Positions 24,148 to 35,981 of a stretch of 64,000 bases of DNA are shown here, piece by piece. Source of the stretch: Achatina immaculata (taxonomy: Eukaryota; Mollusca; Gastropoda; Stylommatophora; Achatinidae); the NCBI GenBank assembly GCA_009760885.1, contig CM019699.1:43778768-43842767 (forward strand), given 5' to 3'. Each line of letters begins with the position of its first letter. The first letter of the stretch is position 1. The position numbers were made by a program, and so were the translations under genes. A model generated the notes under the pieces. It did no database searches. It had not been told where the DNA came from and saw only the letters and a list, made by a program, of their open reading frames with translations.

Positions 24148-25354
24148 TCAGTTTCGTCGTTGAAGCACATCAGTATCCAACTATCATACTCTACATGAAG
24201 CATTTCTCAATGTTCTCCTATTTCACAATATTCTACACATTTGATAAGAGGAGAATTCTATACTCTGTACTATATTCCATCTGAAACATGTGGTCAATCA
24301 GTTACACGACTAAATCACTGTACCCGAAGTTTCAAAGTAACAAATATTCGTATCACTTGAATCACTTGACACACAGCTTCAATCTGTCCTAAAACTACTT
24401 CTTAAAAACTGCTTTTCCATAGTGTCTATTGCTCTAATTATCCATCTATTCCAGCTGTCGTTACCTACGTCTTCTTTCTCTCTCGTGTCTTCTCTGGCTT
24501 GTGTTCTCCTTCTGCTGTTCTTCTCTGATTGTCTGTCCTTCTCTCTTCGGACTCCCTCCTCTGTCTCTTCTTCTTCCTCGTTCCCTCGTCTTTCTTCGTA
24601 GTTCTGTTCCCCTACTTGGTTCCCCCCTCTTTCTTCGTCCTCTTGTTCCCGTCTCCTGTCTCCTTTTTATCTTCCAGTGCAGCTTGGTGGATTAACCAAT
24701 AAGTATTTTGGCTCCACCCTTCAGATGTCCACTGGTTCCCATGCGCGTTCTGATTGTCCGTCATTCAAACTGACCCGTTGCTTATATGTCGTTCGTCAAT
24801 TGTCCAATAGCCCACTCCTCTAAATATTTAATTGGTCATCTGGCCGAGTTGGTCACTCCTTTATTTAGAAACCGTGTGCAATCGCATCTAACGCGTGTCA
24901 AGTGTCAACTACGTCTATACAATTGTTATTTACCTAAGTCGTTATCTTGCTATTTCCTGTCGTAGGTTTTATTGTGTCCTCGATTTTCATTGTGTCTGCC
25001 TTTTATATTCGTCTTTTCTATTTTGTTTACTCGTGTCAATGTCCAGTCACTGCTTTGTTATCACTGGACCCTGCTACTTTCTGCCGTCCTTCTTTTGATG
25101 TGTCAGTGTCACTGAGTCTCGTGTTTTTCTATCCACTGTTTTCTTTTGTCCGCGTCTTGTTCTAGTGTCATGGAAGTTCTATACGTTTCTCTTCCTTTTT
25201 TAAGACTTACTTTTCTCTGTCGCTATTCGATGTTACTATTTTCTTTACTGCATATTTTCATAATCATATTCATTAATGATAATAATAACCACAATAATTA
25301 TTACTTACAAGGCTATGCTACACATAATCCTAATAATCAATACTCTTGCTTTGT
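24148..25354. repeat. 1206-bp tandem duplication, copy 2
   Basis: Second copy of the block at 22941-24147, with the same CCAAT-type motifs shifted by 1206 bp. Downstream unique sequence includes aataaa near 25487, a possible poly(A) signal. Confidence 0.95.
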
Positions 25355-25700
25355 CAGTTCTACCTCTTTTATACGACTGGATTTTCCAGTCCCATCTAGA
25401 AACGTCTGTCTCGAGAAGTCTCAAACTTTCCGTGAGAAACACTATTTACTTAACCTTCAACTGCTGATAGATAATAGTTTCTAATAAATAATCTTTGTAC
25501 CTAAATTCACAGTTTGTTGTGACTGTTTTTAACGTTACTCCGAGCCAACAGTCACTTTCTCACGAGAATTTTGTCAAAGATGGTGTCAAAACATAATCCA
25601 TCAAATCCTAGTACGACAATTTTTCTTCGTCCGCAGGTCATTGAAAGTTCACACTCGCCAGGGGAAACAATTCATAGGTTACCACGATATAGCAGAATAC
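25355..25700. other. Unique sequence downstream of the 1206-bp duplication
   Basis: It contains aataaa (about 25487) and, near 25580, tggtgtcaaaac. That resembles the start of a primer-binding site used by some LTR retrotransposons, but no gag or pol sequence follows. No gene called. Confidence 0.35.
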
Positions 25701-26996
25701 TATGACTTAGATTAAGCAAGCTAGCATTTTTATTCTACACTTACAGAATTCTGTCAATTAGATTCAGCAATCTAGCTTTTTATCTCTACACTTACAGAAT
25801 TCTGTCCCTTAGATTAAGCAAGCTAGCATTTTTATTCTACACTTTCAGAATTCTGTCACTTAGAGTAAGCAATCTAGCTTTTTATTTCTACACTTACAGA
25901 ATTCTGTCACTTAGATTAAGCAATCTAGCTTTTTATTTCTACACTTACAGAATTCTGTCCCTTAGATTAAGCAAGCTAGCATTTTTATTCTACACTTACA
26001 GAATTCTGTCACTTAGAGTAAGCAATCTAGCTTTTTATTTCTACACTTACAGAATTTTGTCACTTAGATTAAGAAATCTAGCTTAATAATTCTACACTTA
26101 CAGAATTCTGTCAATTAGATGAAGAAATCTAGCTTTTTTATTTCTACACTTACAGAATTCTTTCACTTAGATTAAGAAATCTAGCTTTTTTATTTCTACA
26201 CTTACAGAATTCTGCCACTTAGATTAAGAAATCTAGCTGTTTTTATTTCTACACTTACAGAATTCTGTCAAATAGATTAAGAAATCTAGCTTTTTTCTAT
26301 ACTTACAGATTTCTGTCACTTCGATTAAGAAATCTAGCTTTTTTATTTCTACACTTACAGAATTCTGTCATTTAGATTATTAAATCTAGCTTTTTCATTT
26401 CTACACTTACAGAATTCTGTCCCTTAGATTAAGAAATCTAGCTTTTTTATTTCTACACTTACAGAATTCTGTCACTTAGATTAAGAAATCTAGCTTTTTT
26501 ATTTCTACACTTACAGAATTCTGTCACTTAGATTAAGAAATCTAGCTTTTTTATTTCTACACTTACAGAATTCTGTCAAATAGATTAAGAAATCTAGCTT
26601 TTTTCTATACTTACAGATTTCTGTCACTTCGATTAAGAAATCTAGCTTTTTTATTTCTACACTTACAGAATTCTGTCATTTAGATTATTAAATCTAGCTT
26701 TTTCATTTCTACACTTACAGAATTCTGTCCCTTAGATTAAGAAATCTAGCTTTTTTATTTCTACACTTACAGAATTCTGTCACTTAGATTAAGAAATCTA
26801 GCTTTTTTATTTCTACACTTACAGAATTCTGTCACTTAGATTAAGAAATCTAGCTTTTTTATTTCTACACTTACAGAATTCTGTCACTTAGATTAAGAAA
26901 TCTAGCTTTTTTATTTCTACACTTACAGAATTCTGTCACTTAGATTAAGAAATCTAGCTTTTTTATTTCTACACTTACAGAATTCTGTCACAACGG
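25701..26996. repeat. 51-bp palindrome-rich satellite, about 25 copies
   Basis: Units (about 49-52 bp) carry cacttacagaattctgtcac then tagattaagaaatctagc. Each has a perfect 12-bp palindrome acagaattctgt and a second hairpin with arms TAGATT/AATCTA around a 4-nt loop. A six-unit block is duplicated with an offset of about 308 bp: the rare variant ttttttctatacttacagat occurs near 26290 and again near 26598. Confidence 0.95.
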
Positions 26997-26997
26997 G

Positions 26998-27058
26998 TCA
27001 GGTTTTGGGTAGGGGTAGGGAGCCCAACAAAACACGTGGTGGGGGCGGGGGGAATGCT
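26998..27058 (+). other. G-rich tract with quadruplex potential
   Basis: It contains gggtaggggtaggg and, shortly after, ggtgggggcgggggg. Several G runs lie close enough to form a G-quadruplex, though loop lengths are irregular. Confidence 0.5.
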
Positions 27059-27074
27059 ATGTAGAGACAGGTGA

Positions 27075-27114
27075 ATGAAAGAAAGAAAGACAGAAAGAAA
27101 GAAAGAAAGAAAGT
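27075..27114. repeat. (GAAA)n microsatellite
   Basis: About nine near-perfect gaaa units. Confidence 0.9.
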
Positions 27115-27245
27115 TTTTTACTCCACGAAAGCTGTGAAAGACCTCCAGGGAAAGAAGACGGTCAGAGCTGGTTGGGCGAGGTTTAACGTGATTAACATGG
27201 TAACAAACTTCTCCCGTTTCTTAAAGATGATATTTTTATGTTGTT

Positions 27246-27760
27246 TGCGCCGAGAAGAGCAAGGCCTAGGCTTCTACGAGCGTCTTGTGCAGGTAAGAGA
27301 AGAGCAAGGCCTGGACTTCTACGAGCGTCTTGTGCAGGTAAGAGAAGAGCAAGGCCTAGGCTTCTACGAGCGTCTTGTGCAGGTAAGAGAAGAGCAAGGC
27401 CTAGGCTTCTACGAGCGTCTTGTGCAGGTAAGAGAAGAGCAAGGCCTAGGCTTCTACGAGCGTCTTGTGCAGGTAAGAGAAGAGCAAGGCCTGGACTTCT
27501 ACGAGCGTCTTGTGCAGGTAAGAGAAGAGCAAGGCCTGGACTTCTACGAGCGTCTTGTGCAGGTAAGAGAAGAGCAAGGCCTAGGCTTCTACGAGCGTCT
27601 TGTGCAGGTAAGAGAAGAGCAAGGCCTGGACTTCTACGAGCGTCTTGTGTAGGTAAGAGAAGAGCAAGGCCTAGGCTTCTACGAACGTCTTGTGCAGGTA
27701 AGAGAAGAGCAAGGCCTGGACTTCTACGAGCGTCTTGTGCAGGTAAGAGAAGAGTAAGCG
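27246..27760. repeat. 45-bp minisatellite, 11 copies (copy 1)
   Basis: Units carry gagcaaggcctaggcttcta and cgagcgtcttgtgcaggtaa. Variation is mainly cctagg/cctgga. On the plus strand each unit contains cag followed by gtaaga, a near-perfect 5' splice site, behind a weak pyrimidine tract. The 15-codon period leaves three long frames open on both strands; none resembles a known protein. Confidence 0.95.
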
Positions 27761-28146
27761 GGGGCATTCACCCAGTAATCAAACAAGACCGATCAGGGTC
27801 AGGTAGACTGAGTTAAGAGAGAACTAGCAGGCGTGTATCAGGTCAGCTAATGCCCCCAGATGTAGTGGACGGATTTGGCCTTTCTTGGACATGGCGTACA
27901 GGCCACAAAAAATAATAAAGTCATGAGATTTTCTGACGTAAAATGTCCTGGACCTGCTAAGACGAAATGTTTAGACAAAGCCTGCAGTTAAGAGACAAAG
28001 GCCTTTAGATATCCCTCGATGCTAACCTACTTTTCTGTACCTGCCGGGGTAGGTCCGGTTAGAAAGCATAGCAGGAAGAGATGGGTGAATGGTCAGGCGG
28101 ACACTTGGAAGAAGACATTGTGACAACACTTGGTCAGTTGGCGCTT

Positions 28147-28379
28147 TCAGAGTATGAAAGAGAGTCAGTTTATGACTTGGAGGTGATGGATAAATGGAGG
28201 AGAGTCAGTTTATGACTTGGAGGTGATAAGGAACGAAGGAGAGTCAGTTTATGACTTGGAGGTGATAAGGAACGAAGGAGAGTCAGTTTATGACTTGGAG
28301 GTGATGGATAAATGGAGGAGAGTCAGTTTATGACTCGGAAGTGATAAGGAACGAAGGAGAGTCAGTTTATGACTTGAAG
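28147..28379. repeat. 39-bp minisatellite, short outlying array
   Basis: About six units of the gagagtcagtttatgacttg type. It matches the left edge of the large array at 29300 and is part of the 1153-bp duplication. Confidence 0.92.
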
Positions 28380-29532
28380 GTGATATTTTTATGTTGTTTG
28401 CGCCGAGAAGAGCAAGGCCTAGGCTTCTACGAGCGTCTTGTGCAGGTAAGAGAAGAGCAAGGCCTGGACTTCTACGAGCGTCTTGTGCAGGTAAGAGAAG
28501 AGCAAGGCCTAGGCTTCTACGAGCGTCTTGTGCAGGTAAGAGAAGAGCAAGGCCTAGGCTTCTACGAGCGTCTTGTGCAGGTAAGAGAAGAGCAAGGCCT
28601 AGGCTTCTACGAGCGTCTTGTGCAGGTAAGAGAAGAGCAAGGCCTGGACTTCTACGAGCGTCTTGTGCAGGTAAGAGAAGAGCAAGGCCTGGACTTCTAC
28701 GAGCGTCTTGTGCAGGTAAGAGAAGAGCAAGGCCTAGGCTTCTACGAGCGTCTTGTGCAGGTAAGAGAAGAGCAAGGCCTGGACTTCTACGAGCGTCTTG
28801 TGTAGGTAAGAGAAGAGCAAGGCCTAGGCTTCTACGAACGTCTTGTGCAGGTAAGAGAAGAGCAAGGCCTGGACTTCTACGAGCGTCTTGTGCAGGTAAG
28901 AGAAGAGTAAGCGGGGGCATTCACCCAGTAATCAAACAAGACCGATCAGGGTCAGGTAGACTGAGTTAAGAGAGAACTAGCAGGCGTGTATCAGGTCAGC
29001 TAATGCCCCCAGATGTAGTGGACGGATTTGGCCTTTCTTGGACATGGCGTACAGGCCACAAAAAATAATAAAGTCATGAGATTTTCTGACGTAAAATGTC
29101 CTGGACCTGCTAAGACGAAATGTTTAGACAAAGCCTGCAGTTAAGAGACAAAGGCCTTTAGATATCCCTCGATGCTAACCTACTTTTCTGTACCTGCCGG
29201 GGTAGGTCCGGTTAGAAAGCATAGCAGGAAGAGATGGGTGAATGGTCAGGCGGACACTTGGAAGAAGACATTGTGACAACACTTGGTCAGTTGGCGCTTT
29301 CAGAGTATGAAAGAGAGTCAGTTTATGACTTGGAGGTGATGGATAAATGGAGGAGAGTCAGTTTATGACTTGGAGGTGATAAGGAACGAAGGAGAGTCAG
29401 TTTATGACTTGGAGGTGATAAGGAACGAAGGAGAGTCAGTTTATGACTTGGAGGTGATGGATAAATGGAGGAGAGTCAGTTTATGACTCGGAAGTGATAA
29501 GGAACGAAGGAGAGTCAGTTTATGACTTGAAG
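28380..29532. repeat. 1153-bp tandem duplication, copy 2
   Basis: Second copy of 27227-28379. It runs on into the large 39-bp array, so the duplication probably captured one end of that array and transposed the 45-bp array next to it. Confidence 0.94.
28399..28913. repeat. 45-bp minisatellite, 11 copies (copy 2)
   Basis: Copy of 27246-27760 with the same unit order, including the single tgtgtaggtaag variant (27645; 28798). Confidence 0.95.
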
Positions 29533-32350
29533 GTGATAAGGAACGAAAAGAATCAGTTTATGACTTGGAGGTGATGGATAAATGGAGGAGAGTCAGTTTA
29601 TGACTTGGAGGTGATGAGTAAACAGAGGAGAGTCAGTTTATGACTTGGAGGTGATAAGGAACAAAGGAGAGTCAGTTTATGACTTGAAGGTGATAAGGAA
29701 CGAAAACAGTCAGTTTATGACTTGGAGGTGATGAGTAAACAGAGGAGAGTCAGTTTATGACTTGGAGGTGATGAGTAAACAGAGGAGAGTCAGTTTATGG
29801 CTTGGAGGTGATAAGTAAACAGAGGAGAGTCAGTTTATGACTTGGAAGTGATAAGGAACGAAGGAGAGTCAGTTCATGCCTTGGAGGTGATAAGGAATGA
29901 AGGAGAGTCAGTTTATGGCTTGGAGGTGATAAGGAACGAAGGAGAGTCAGTTTATGGCTTGGAGGTGATAAGGAACGAAGGTGAGTCAGTTTATGACTTG
30001 GAAGTGATAAAGAACGAAGGAGAGTCAGTTTATGGCTTGGAGGTGATAAGGAACGAAGGAGAGTCAGTTTATGACTTGGAGGTGATGGATAAATGGAGGA
30101 GAGTCAGTTTATGACTCGGAAGTGATAAGGAACGAAGGAGAGTCAGTTTATGACTTGAAGGTGATAAGGAACGAAAAGAATCAGTTTATGACTTGGAGGT
30201 GATGGATAAATGGAGGAGAGTCAGTTTATGACTTGGAGGTGATGAGTAAACAGAGGAGAGTCAGTTTATGACTTGGAGGTGATAAGGAACAAAGGAGAGT
30301 CAGTTTATGACTTGAAGGTGATAAGGAACGAAAACAGTCAGTTTATGACTTGGAGGTGATGAGTAAACAGAGGAGAGTCAGTTTATGACTTGGAGGTGAT
30401 GAGTAAACAGAGGAGAGTCAGTTTATGGCTTGGAGGTGATAAGTAAACAGAGGAGAGTCAGTTTATGACTTGGAAGTGATAAGGAACGAAGGAGAGTCAG
30501 TTCATGCCTTGGAGGTGATAAGGAATGAAGGAGAGTCAGTTTATGGCTTGGAGGTGATAAGGAACGAAGGAGAGTCAGTTTATGGCTTGGAGGTGATAAG
30601 GAACGAAGGTGAGTCAGTTTATGACTTGGAAGTGATAAAGAACGAAGGAGAGTCAGTTTATGGCTTGGAGGTGATAAGGAACAAAGGTGAGTCAGTTTAT
30701 GACTTGGAGGTGATAAGGAACGAAAAGAGTCAGTTTATGACTTTGAGGTGATGAGTAAATAGAGGAGAGTCAGTTTATGACTTGGAAGTGATAAGGAACG
30801 AAGGAGTTTATGCCTTTGAGGTGATAAGGAACGAAGGAGAGTCAGTTTATGGCTTGGAGGTGATAAGGAACGAAAAGAGTCAGTTTATGACTTGGAGGTG
30901 ATGAGTAAACAGAGGAGAGTCAGTTTATGACTTGAAGGTGATGAGTAAAAAGAGGAGAGTCAGTTTATGGCTTGGAGGTGATAAGTAAACAGAGGAGAGT
31001 CAGTTTATGACTTGGAAGTGATAAGGAACGAAGGAGAGTCAGTTCATGCCTTGGAGGTGATAAGGAATGAAGGAGAGTCAGTTTATGGCTTGGAGGTGAT
31101 AAGGAACGAAGGAGAGTCAGTTTATGGCTTGGAGGTGATAAGGAACGAAGGTGAGTCAGTTTATGACTTGGAAGTGATAAAGAACGAAGGAGAGTCAGTT
31201 TATGGCTTGGAGGTGATAAGGAACGAAGGAGAGTCAGTTTATGACTTGGAGGTGATGGATAAATGGAGGAGAGTCAGTTTATGACTCGGAAGTGATAAGG
31301 AACGAAGGAGAGTCAGTTTATGACTTGAAGGTGATAAGGAACGAAAAGAATCAGTTTATGACTTGGAGGTGATGGATAAATGGAGGAGAGTCAGTTTATG
31401 ACTTGGAGGTGATGAGTAAACAGAGGAGAGTCAGTTTATGACTTGGAGGTGATAAGGAACAAAGGAGAGTCAGTTATGACTTGAAGGTGATAAGGAACGA
31501 AAACAGTCAGTTTATGACTTGGAGGTGATGAGTAAACAGAGGAGAGTCAGTTTATGACTTGGAGGTGATGAGTAAACAGAGGAGAGTCAGTTTATGGCTT
31601 GGAGGTGATAAGTAAACAGAGGAGAGTCAGTTTATGACTTGGAAGTGATAAGGAACGAAGGAGAGTCAGTTCATGCCTTGGAGGTGATAAGGAATGAAGG
31701 AGAGTCAGTTTATGGCTTGGAGGTGATAAGGAACGAAGGAGAGTCAGTTTATGGCTTGGAGGTGATAAGGAACGAAGGTGAGTCAGTTTATGACTTGGAA
31801 GTGATAAAGAACGAAGGAGAGTCAGTTTATGGCTTGGAGGTGATAAGGAACAAAGGTGAGTCAGTTTATGACTTGGAGGTGATAAGGAACGAAAAGAGTC
31901 AGTTTATGACTTTGAGGTGATGAGTAAATAGAGGAGAGTCAGTTTATGACTTGGAAGTGATAAGGAACGAAGGAGTTTATGCCTTTGAGGTGATAAGGAA
32001 CGAAGGAGAGTCAGTTTATGGCTTGGAGGTGATAAGGAACGAAAAGAGTCAGTTTATGACTTGGAGGTGATGAGTAAACAGAGGAGAGTCAGTTTATGAC
32101 TTGAAGGTGATGAGTAAAAAGAGGAGAGTCAGTTTATGGCTTGGAGGTGATAAGTAAACAGAGGAGAGTCAGTTTATTGCTTGGAGGTGATAAGTAAAGA
32201 GAGGAGAGTCAGTTTATGACTTGGAAGTGATAAGGAACGAAGGAGTGTCAGTTTATGGCTTGGAGGTGATAAGGAACGAAGGAGAGTCAGTTTATGGCTT
32301 GGAGGTGATAAGGAACAAAGGAGAGTCAGTTTATGCCTTGGAGAAGATCA
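29300..32350. repeat. 39-bp minisatellite, about 80 copies with higher-order structure
   Basis: Units of gagagtcagtttatgacttg plus gaggtgataaggaacgaag, 36-39 bp long depending on the variant (gatgagtaaacagag, gatggataaatggag). The in-frame stretch translated GESVYGLEVIRNE recurs at 29842, 30470, 31012 and 31639. Offsets of 1170 (29842 to 31012) and 1169 (30470 to 31639) show a ~1170-bp block duplicated in tandem, and 628 bp separates similar sub-blocks within it. One base was lost in the second block near 31473. Confidence 0.95.
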
Positions 32351-32424
32351 GGAAACGGAGGAGACTGAATTAATGGCCTGAAGGAGACAAGTGTCGACTG
32401 GAAGAATATGTTCATGTTAACTGT

Positions 32425-32575
32425 TGCTGTTCTTTTGTTGTTGTTTTTGTTGTTGTTGCTTCCTCACTGTTGTTATTGTTATTGTTACTCTTGCTGTTGT
32501 AATTGCTGATGTTATTATTTTTCCTGTTGTTGCCGTTATTGTTTCTGCTGTTGTTGCTGGCGTTGCTAAAGATAA
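32425..32575. repeat. (TTG)n-rich imperfect microsatellite
   Basis: Interrupted ttg/ctg trinucleotides. The minus strand therefore reads as long N- and T-rich open frames, which are not genes. Confidence 0.85.
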
Positions 32576-32627
32576 TGTGAAATGGAGATAAAAACATACA
32601 CATACACAGAGATACCGACAGAGGGTT

Positions 32628-32694
32628 ACATATATATATATATATATTGAGAGAGAGAGAGAGATAAAGACAGAGAAAGAGAGAGAGAGAAGCA
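32628..32694. repeat. (TA)n(GA)n compound microsatellite
   Basis: About nine TA units followed by GA units with interruptions. Confidence 0.92.
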
Positions 32695-33384
32695 AGCAAA
32701 CACAGAGACACTAGGACACATACAAATAAAGAGAAACTAGGACACAGATAAATAGCATTAAAAAATAATAATATGAAATAGAAAGCACTAATTCTGATAG
32801 ACGAATGTTTCTAACAATAAACTTTCCTGCCTATAAATCTGGTACACTGGTGCCTGACTAATGTCTAACACTTTCCAACCAGATCCTGAAATATCATCCC
32901 AAAGATTGCTAAAAATCTGCCAGATATAGCAGGCCAAACATCGGCCACACAACGAATCCAGCCACTCCAAGTATAAGAGAAGTTTGGGAGGGGAGGGGGC
33001 GTTTAAGAGAGCAGGGTAACTGGAGCAGAAGACAGAGTTAAGAGAGCAGACAGAAGCGAGACAACAGCGCTGTTAACTAAATGACAACAGAGTTAACTTA
33101 TCTGTGTGAGGTCAAGTGTTAGCATTGCGTGACTAGCGCCCGTCAGGTTTCTCTGCCACCTCACTACACTCTGGAGATGTGAATCAGCTAAGTGCTCACT
33201 CAGAGAGGGTCCAGGCTGAAAGGCAGGGCTGACCAATCGCGACAAATATGCTCACACGAGCTTCCTTCACAATTAGGAAAGTGAAAGAGAAGGACAAAAA
33301 TATAGTAAACATTCTGTTACAATTAATGTCTATTATTTGTTTTTGTTTCATAATTTTTATATTAAGTTTACAACGAGGCCGTCA
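32695..33384. other. Unique spacer
   Basis: Non-repetitive except short purine repeats. Two 60-codon frames (32788-32970 minus, 33248-33433 plus) carry no recognisable motif. Confidence 0.4.
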
Positions 33385-34125
33385 GCAATCCATAGATGAC
33401 ACGGTGGGGTCAAGGTTGACGATCCATAGATGACACGGTGGGGTCAGGGTTGGCGATTCATAGATGACACGGTGGGGTCAGGGTTGGCGATTCATAGATG
33501 ACACGGTGGGGTCAGGGTTGGCGATTCATAGATGACACGGTGGGGTCAGGGTTGGCGATCCATAGATGACACGGTGGGGTCAGGGTTGGCGAAACATAGA
33601 TGACACGGTGGGGTCAGGGTTGGCGATCCATAGATGACACGGTGGGGTCAGGGTTGGCGATCCGTAGATGACACGGTGGGATCAGGGTTGGCGATCTATA
33701 GATGACTCGGTGGGGTCAAGTTAGGCGACACCTAGATGGCACGGTGGAGACAGGTTTAGCGATCCCTAACTGAAATTTTGGAGTCAGTATTGGTGAACCA
33801 TAGCTGACTTGGTGGAATCAGGGTTGGCGATCCATAGATGGCAAGGTTGAGTCAGAGTTGGCCATCCGTAGCTGACATGGTGGAGTCAGGTGTGGCGATG
33901 CATACCTGACACGGTGGAGTTAAGTTTGTTTAACCATACCTGACATGGCGGAGTCAGGGTTAGTGAACCATGTCTGACATGGCGGAGTCAGGGTTAGTGA
34001 ACCATATCTTACACGGTGGAGTCAGGGTTGGAGAACCATATCTTACACTGTGGAGTCAGGGTTGGAGAACCATATCTTACACGGTGGAGTCTAGGTTGTT
34101 TAAAAGTATCTGATATATTGGAGTC
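33385..34125. repeat. 34-bp minisatellite, about 21 copies
   Basis: Units carry catagatgacacggtggggt and cagggttggcgatc. The left half is uniform and the right half (33720-34120) strongly diverged, so the array is young on one side and decaying on the other. Confidence 0.93.
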
Positions 34126-34868
34126 ACGGTTGGCGGTCTATAGCTGATATATCAGTATATTGACTGTTTGGATGAGATAGATAACTCATCTGAGAATTGG
34201 AATATTTATATAAAATACTTCTAAAGTAATCAGCTGTATGTGAGTAGAGTCCATCTGCTTTATCTCGGATTGCACGAGGGTCACGGATGGGGAATGACAG
34301 GAAAAAGGTCAGGTGAGAGAGAAATCATATGAATGAGGGACAGTTGTGTTTTGTGAATCGCCTGAGATAGACGTAGATTAGACTGTTAGAATGTTGTTGT
34401 TTAAGAAATAGATGTAGAATAGAGTGTGTTATGATGTTCAGATGGCGACAGCAATTTGCCGGAACATATATCGTGGAGATGTCCAGTCTTGTGTCCATGG
34501 ATTTTGTTGATGCCTTTTGTCGTTCTCGTCATATCGCTCGTCGACTCATCTTCACCCAGTGCATCATTAAAGTCATTTCAACTGTAAAGTTCCTGCTTCT
34601 GTATTACTATTTCCACTGAGAGAGAATGAACCTGGGAGCAAGTAAGTTTGTGAAGTGAGTAACAAAACAGACGCAAAACAACGTAGAATAGTAATGTAAG
34701 AAAGAACATTATTCCAGTGGACAGTAGTGGAAATATACACAGAAATGAATAGCAATACATCTACAGTTTACATTCTACACACAGAAGAGCAGAGAATGAA
34801 TCACCACCCGAGTATTCTGCTTTAGTGACTTGGTGGAGGCAGGTTCGGCGACCCATAGATGATAGGTG
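34126..34868. other. Unique spacer
   Basis: No gene recognised. Near 34826-34868 one diverged unit resembling the 34-bp array (gacttggtggaggcaggttc) recurs, a detached remnant. Confidence 0.45.
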
Positions 34869-35215
34869 GATTCAGTGCACTCAGTTGTATAGTACGAGTC
34901 TTTGTTCTGTCTGTACTCAGTTGTACAGTACGAGTCTTTGTTCTGTCTGTACTCAGTTGTACAGTATGAGTCTTTGTTCAATTTTTACTCAGTTGTGTAG
35001 TACAAATCTTTGTTCTGTCTGTAATCAGTTGTGCAGTATTATTATTTATACTATCTGTACTCAATTTTACAATACGAATATTTGTTCTATCTATACTCAA
35101 TTCTACAGTAAGAATATGTGTTCTATCTGTACTCACTTGTACAGTACGATAATTTATAGTACTCAGTTGCTAAGTATCAGTATGTGTACTATCTGTACGT
35201 AATTCCACATTATTG
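34869..35215. repeat. 36-bp minisatellite, about 9-10 copies
   Basis: Units carry tactcagttgtacagtacga and gtctttgttctgtctg. Copies diverge to the right. A 125-codon plus frame is open only because of the period. Confidence 0.92.
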
Positions 35216-35399
35216 TACTTTGTATGAAATGCTAAATATTGCAACATCTCTACACATCTGCATAGCACAAACAGCTGTACTCTCTATTCGTGTAATGATT
35301 ACAGCACTAAGTTTACATGATTAAAGCTCTGATCGTTGTACAGATTCTGCCGACATATGTTGCTGTACTAAATGAATCCACTGGTTAAACCTGTCAGTC

Positions 35400-35466
35400 C
35401 TGGATCTGCTACAGATGGTTATACACGGCTTACATACTACAGATGGTTATAGACAGCTTACTTACT
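35400..35466. repeat. 30-bp minisatellite, left part (2 units)
   Basis: Units of agcttacttactacagatgg plus ttatacac. The array is interrupted at 35467 by a LINE fragment and resumes at 36001. Confidence 0.92.
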
Positions 35467-35473
35467 CATTCAT

Positions 35474-35981
35474 TCATTCCTTTGCATGTCCCTTGCGGAA
35501 CTTTGCCTCCCAAACAGCACTCCTGTAGGCCTCTCGGTTGTGAGCAAGATGGCCTGCTTCTGCTGCATCCATTTCCAGATCATCAACGATGTCTTGCAGC
35601 CATCTTCGTTTCGGTCTTCCTCTCTTTCTTTTTCCCATTATGTATCCTTCCAATATGGTCTTCTCCAAATTATCATGACGTTTAATGTGGCCAAAATATT
35701 TAAGTTTTCTCTCTTTAATCCTCTTTACTAGCCAGCCTTCTTCAATATTAAGCTCTTGCAGTATAGATATATTTGTTCTTTTTTGTGTCCACGATATTTG
35801 GAGAACTCTTCTATAGCATTTACATTCAAAGGCATTTATGTGCTTCTCAGCTGTTTTGTTAAGTGTCCAGGTCTCACAGGCATATGTTGCGATGGGAAAG
35901 ATGCATGCCCTTAAAAATCTTATTTTTGTGGTTCTGTCTGCTCCTCTCCACAGATTCTTTATTTGTTTTACTTTCTGAAGA
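35474..35981 (-). pseudogene. Reverse transcriptase C-terminal fragment (family A)
   Basis: My translation of the minus strand is open for about 165 codons, ending at a TGA at 35474. It shows features common to the C-terminal ends of non-LTR polyproteins: CIFPIATYACETWTLNKTAE, then CKCYRRVLQISW, then KLKYFGHIKRHDNLEKT, then GKRKRGRPKRRWLQDIV and finally NREAYRSAVWEAKF. Only the region after the RT palm remains: no YADD motif and no endonuclease, so it cannot work alone. The exact clade is not assigned. The final codons are the counterpart of the repeat-expanded copy at 47368-48724. Confidence 0.88.

Larger units (their letters stand above)
27227..28379. repeat. 1153-bp tandem duplication, copy 1
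   Basis: From tgatatttttatgttgtttg through a 45-bp array, a unique segment and the first units of a 39-bp array. The same order repeats at 28380-29532, offset 1153 bp. Microhomology gatgata/ggtgata lies at the joint. Confidence 0.94.

Noticed and set aside
26998..27020. Telomere-like repeat (gggtaggggtaggg)
   Set aside because: Only two or three irregular units; not TTAGGG and not at an end.
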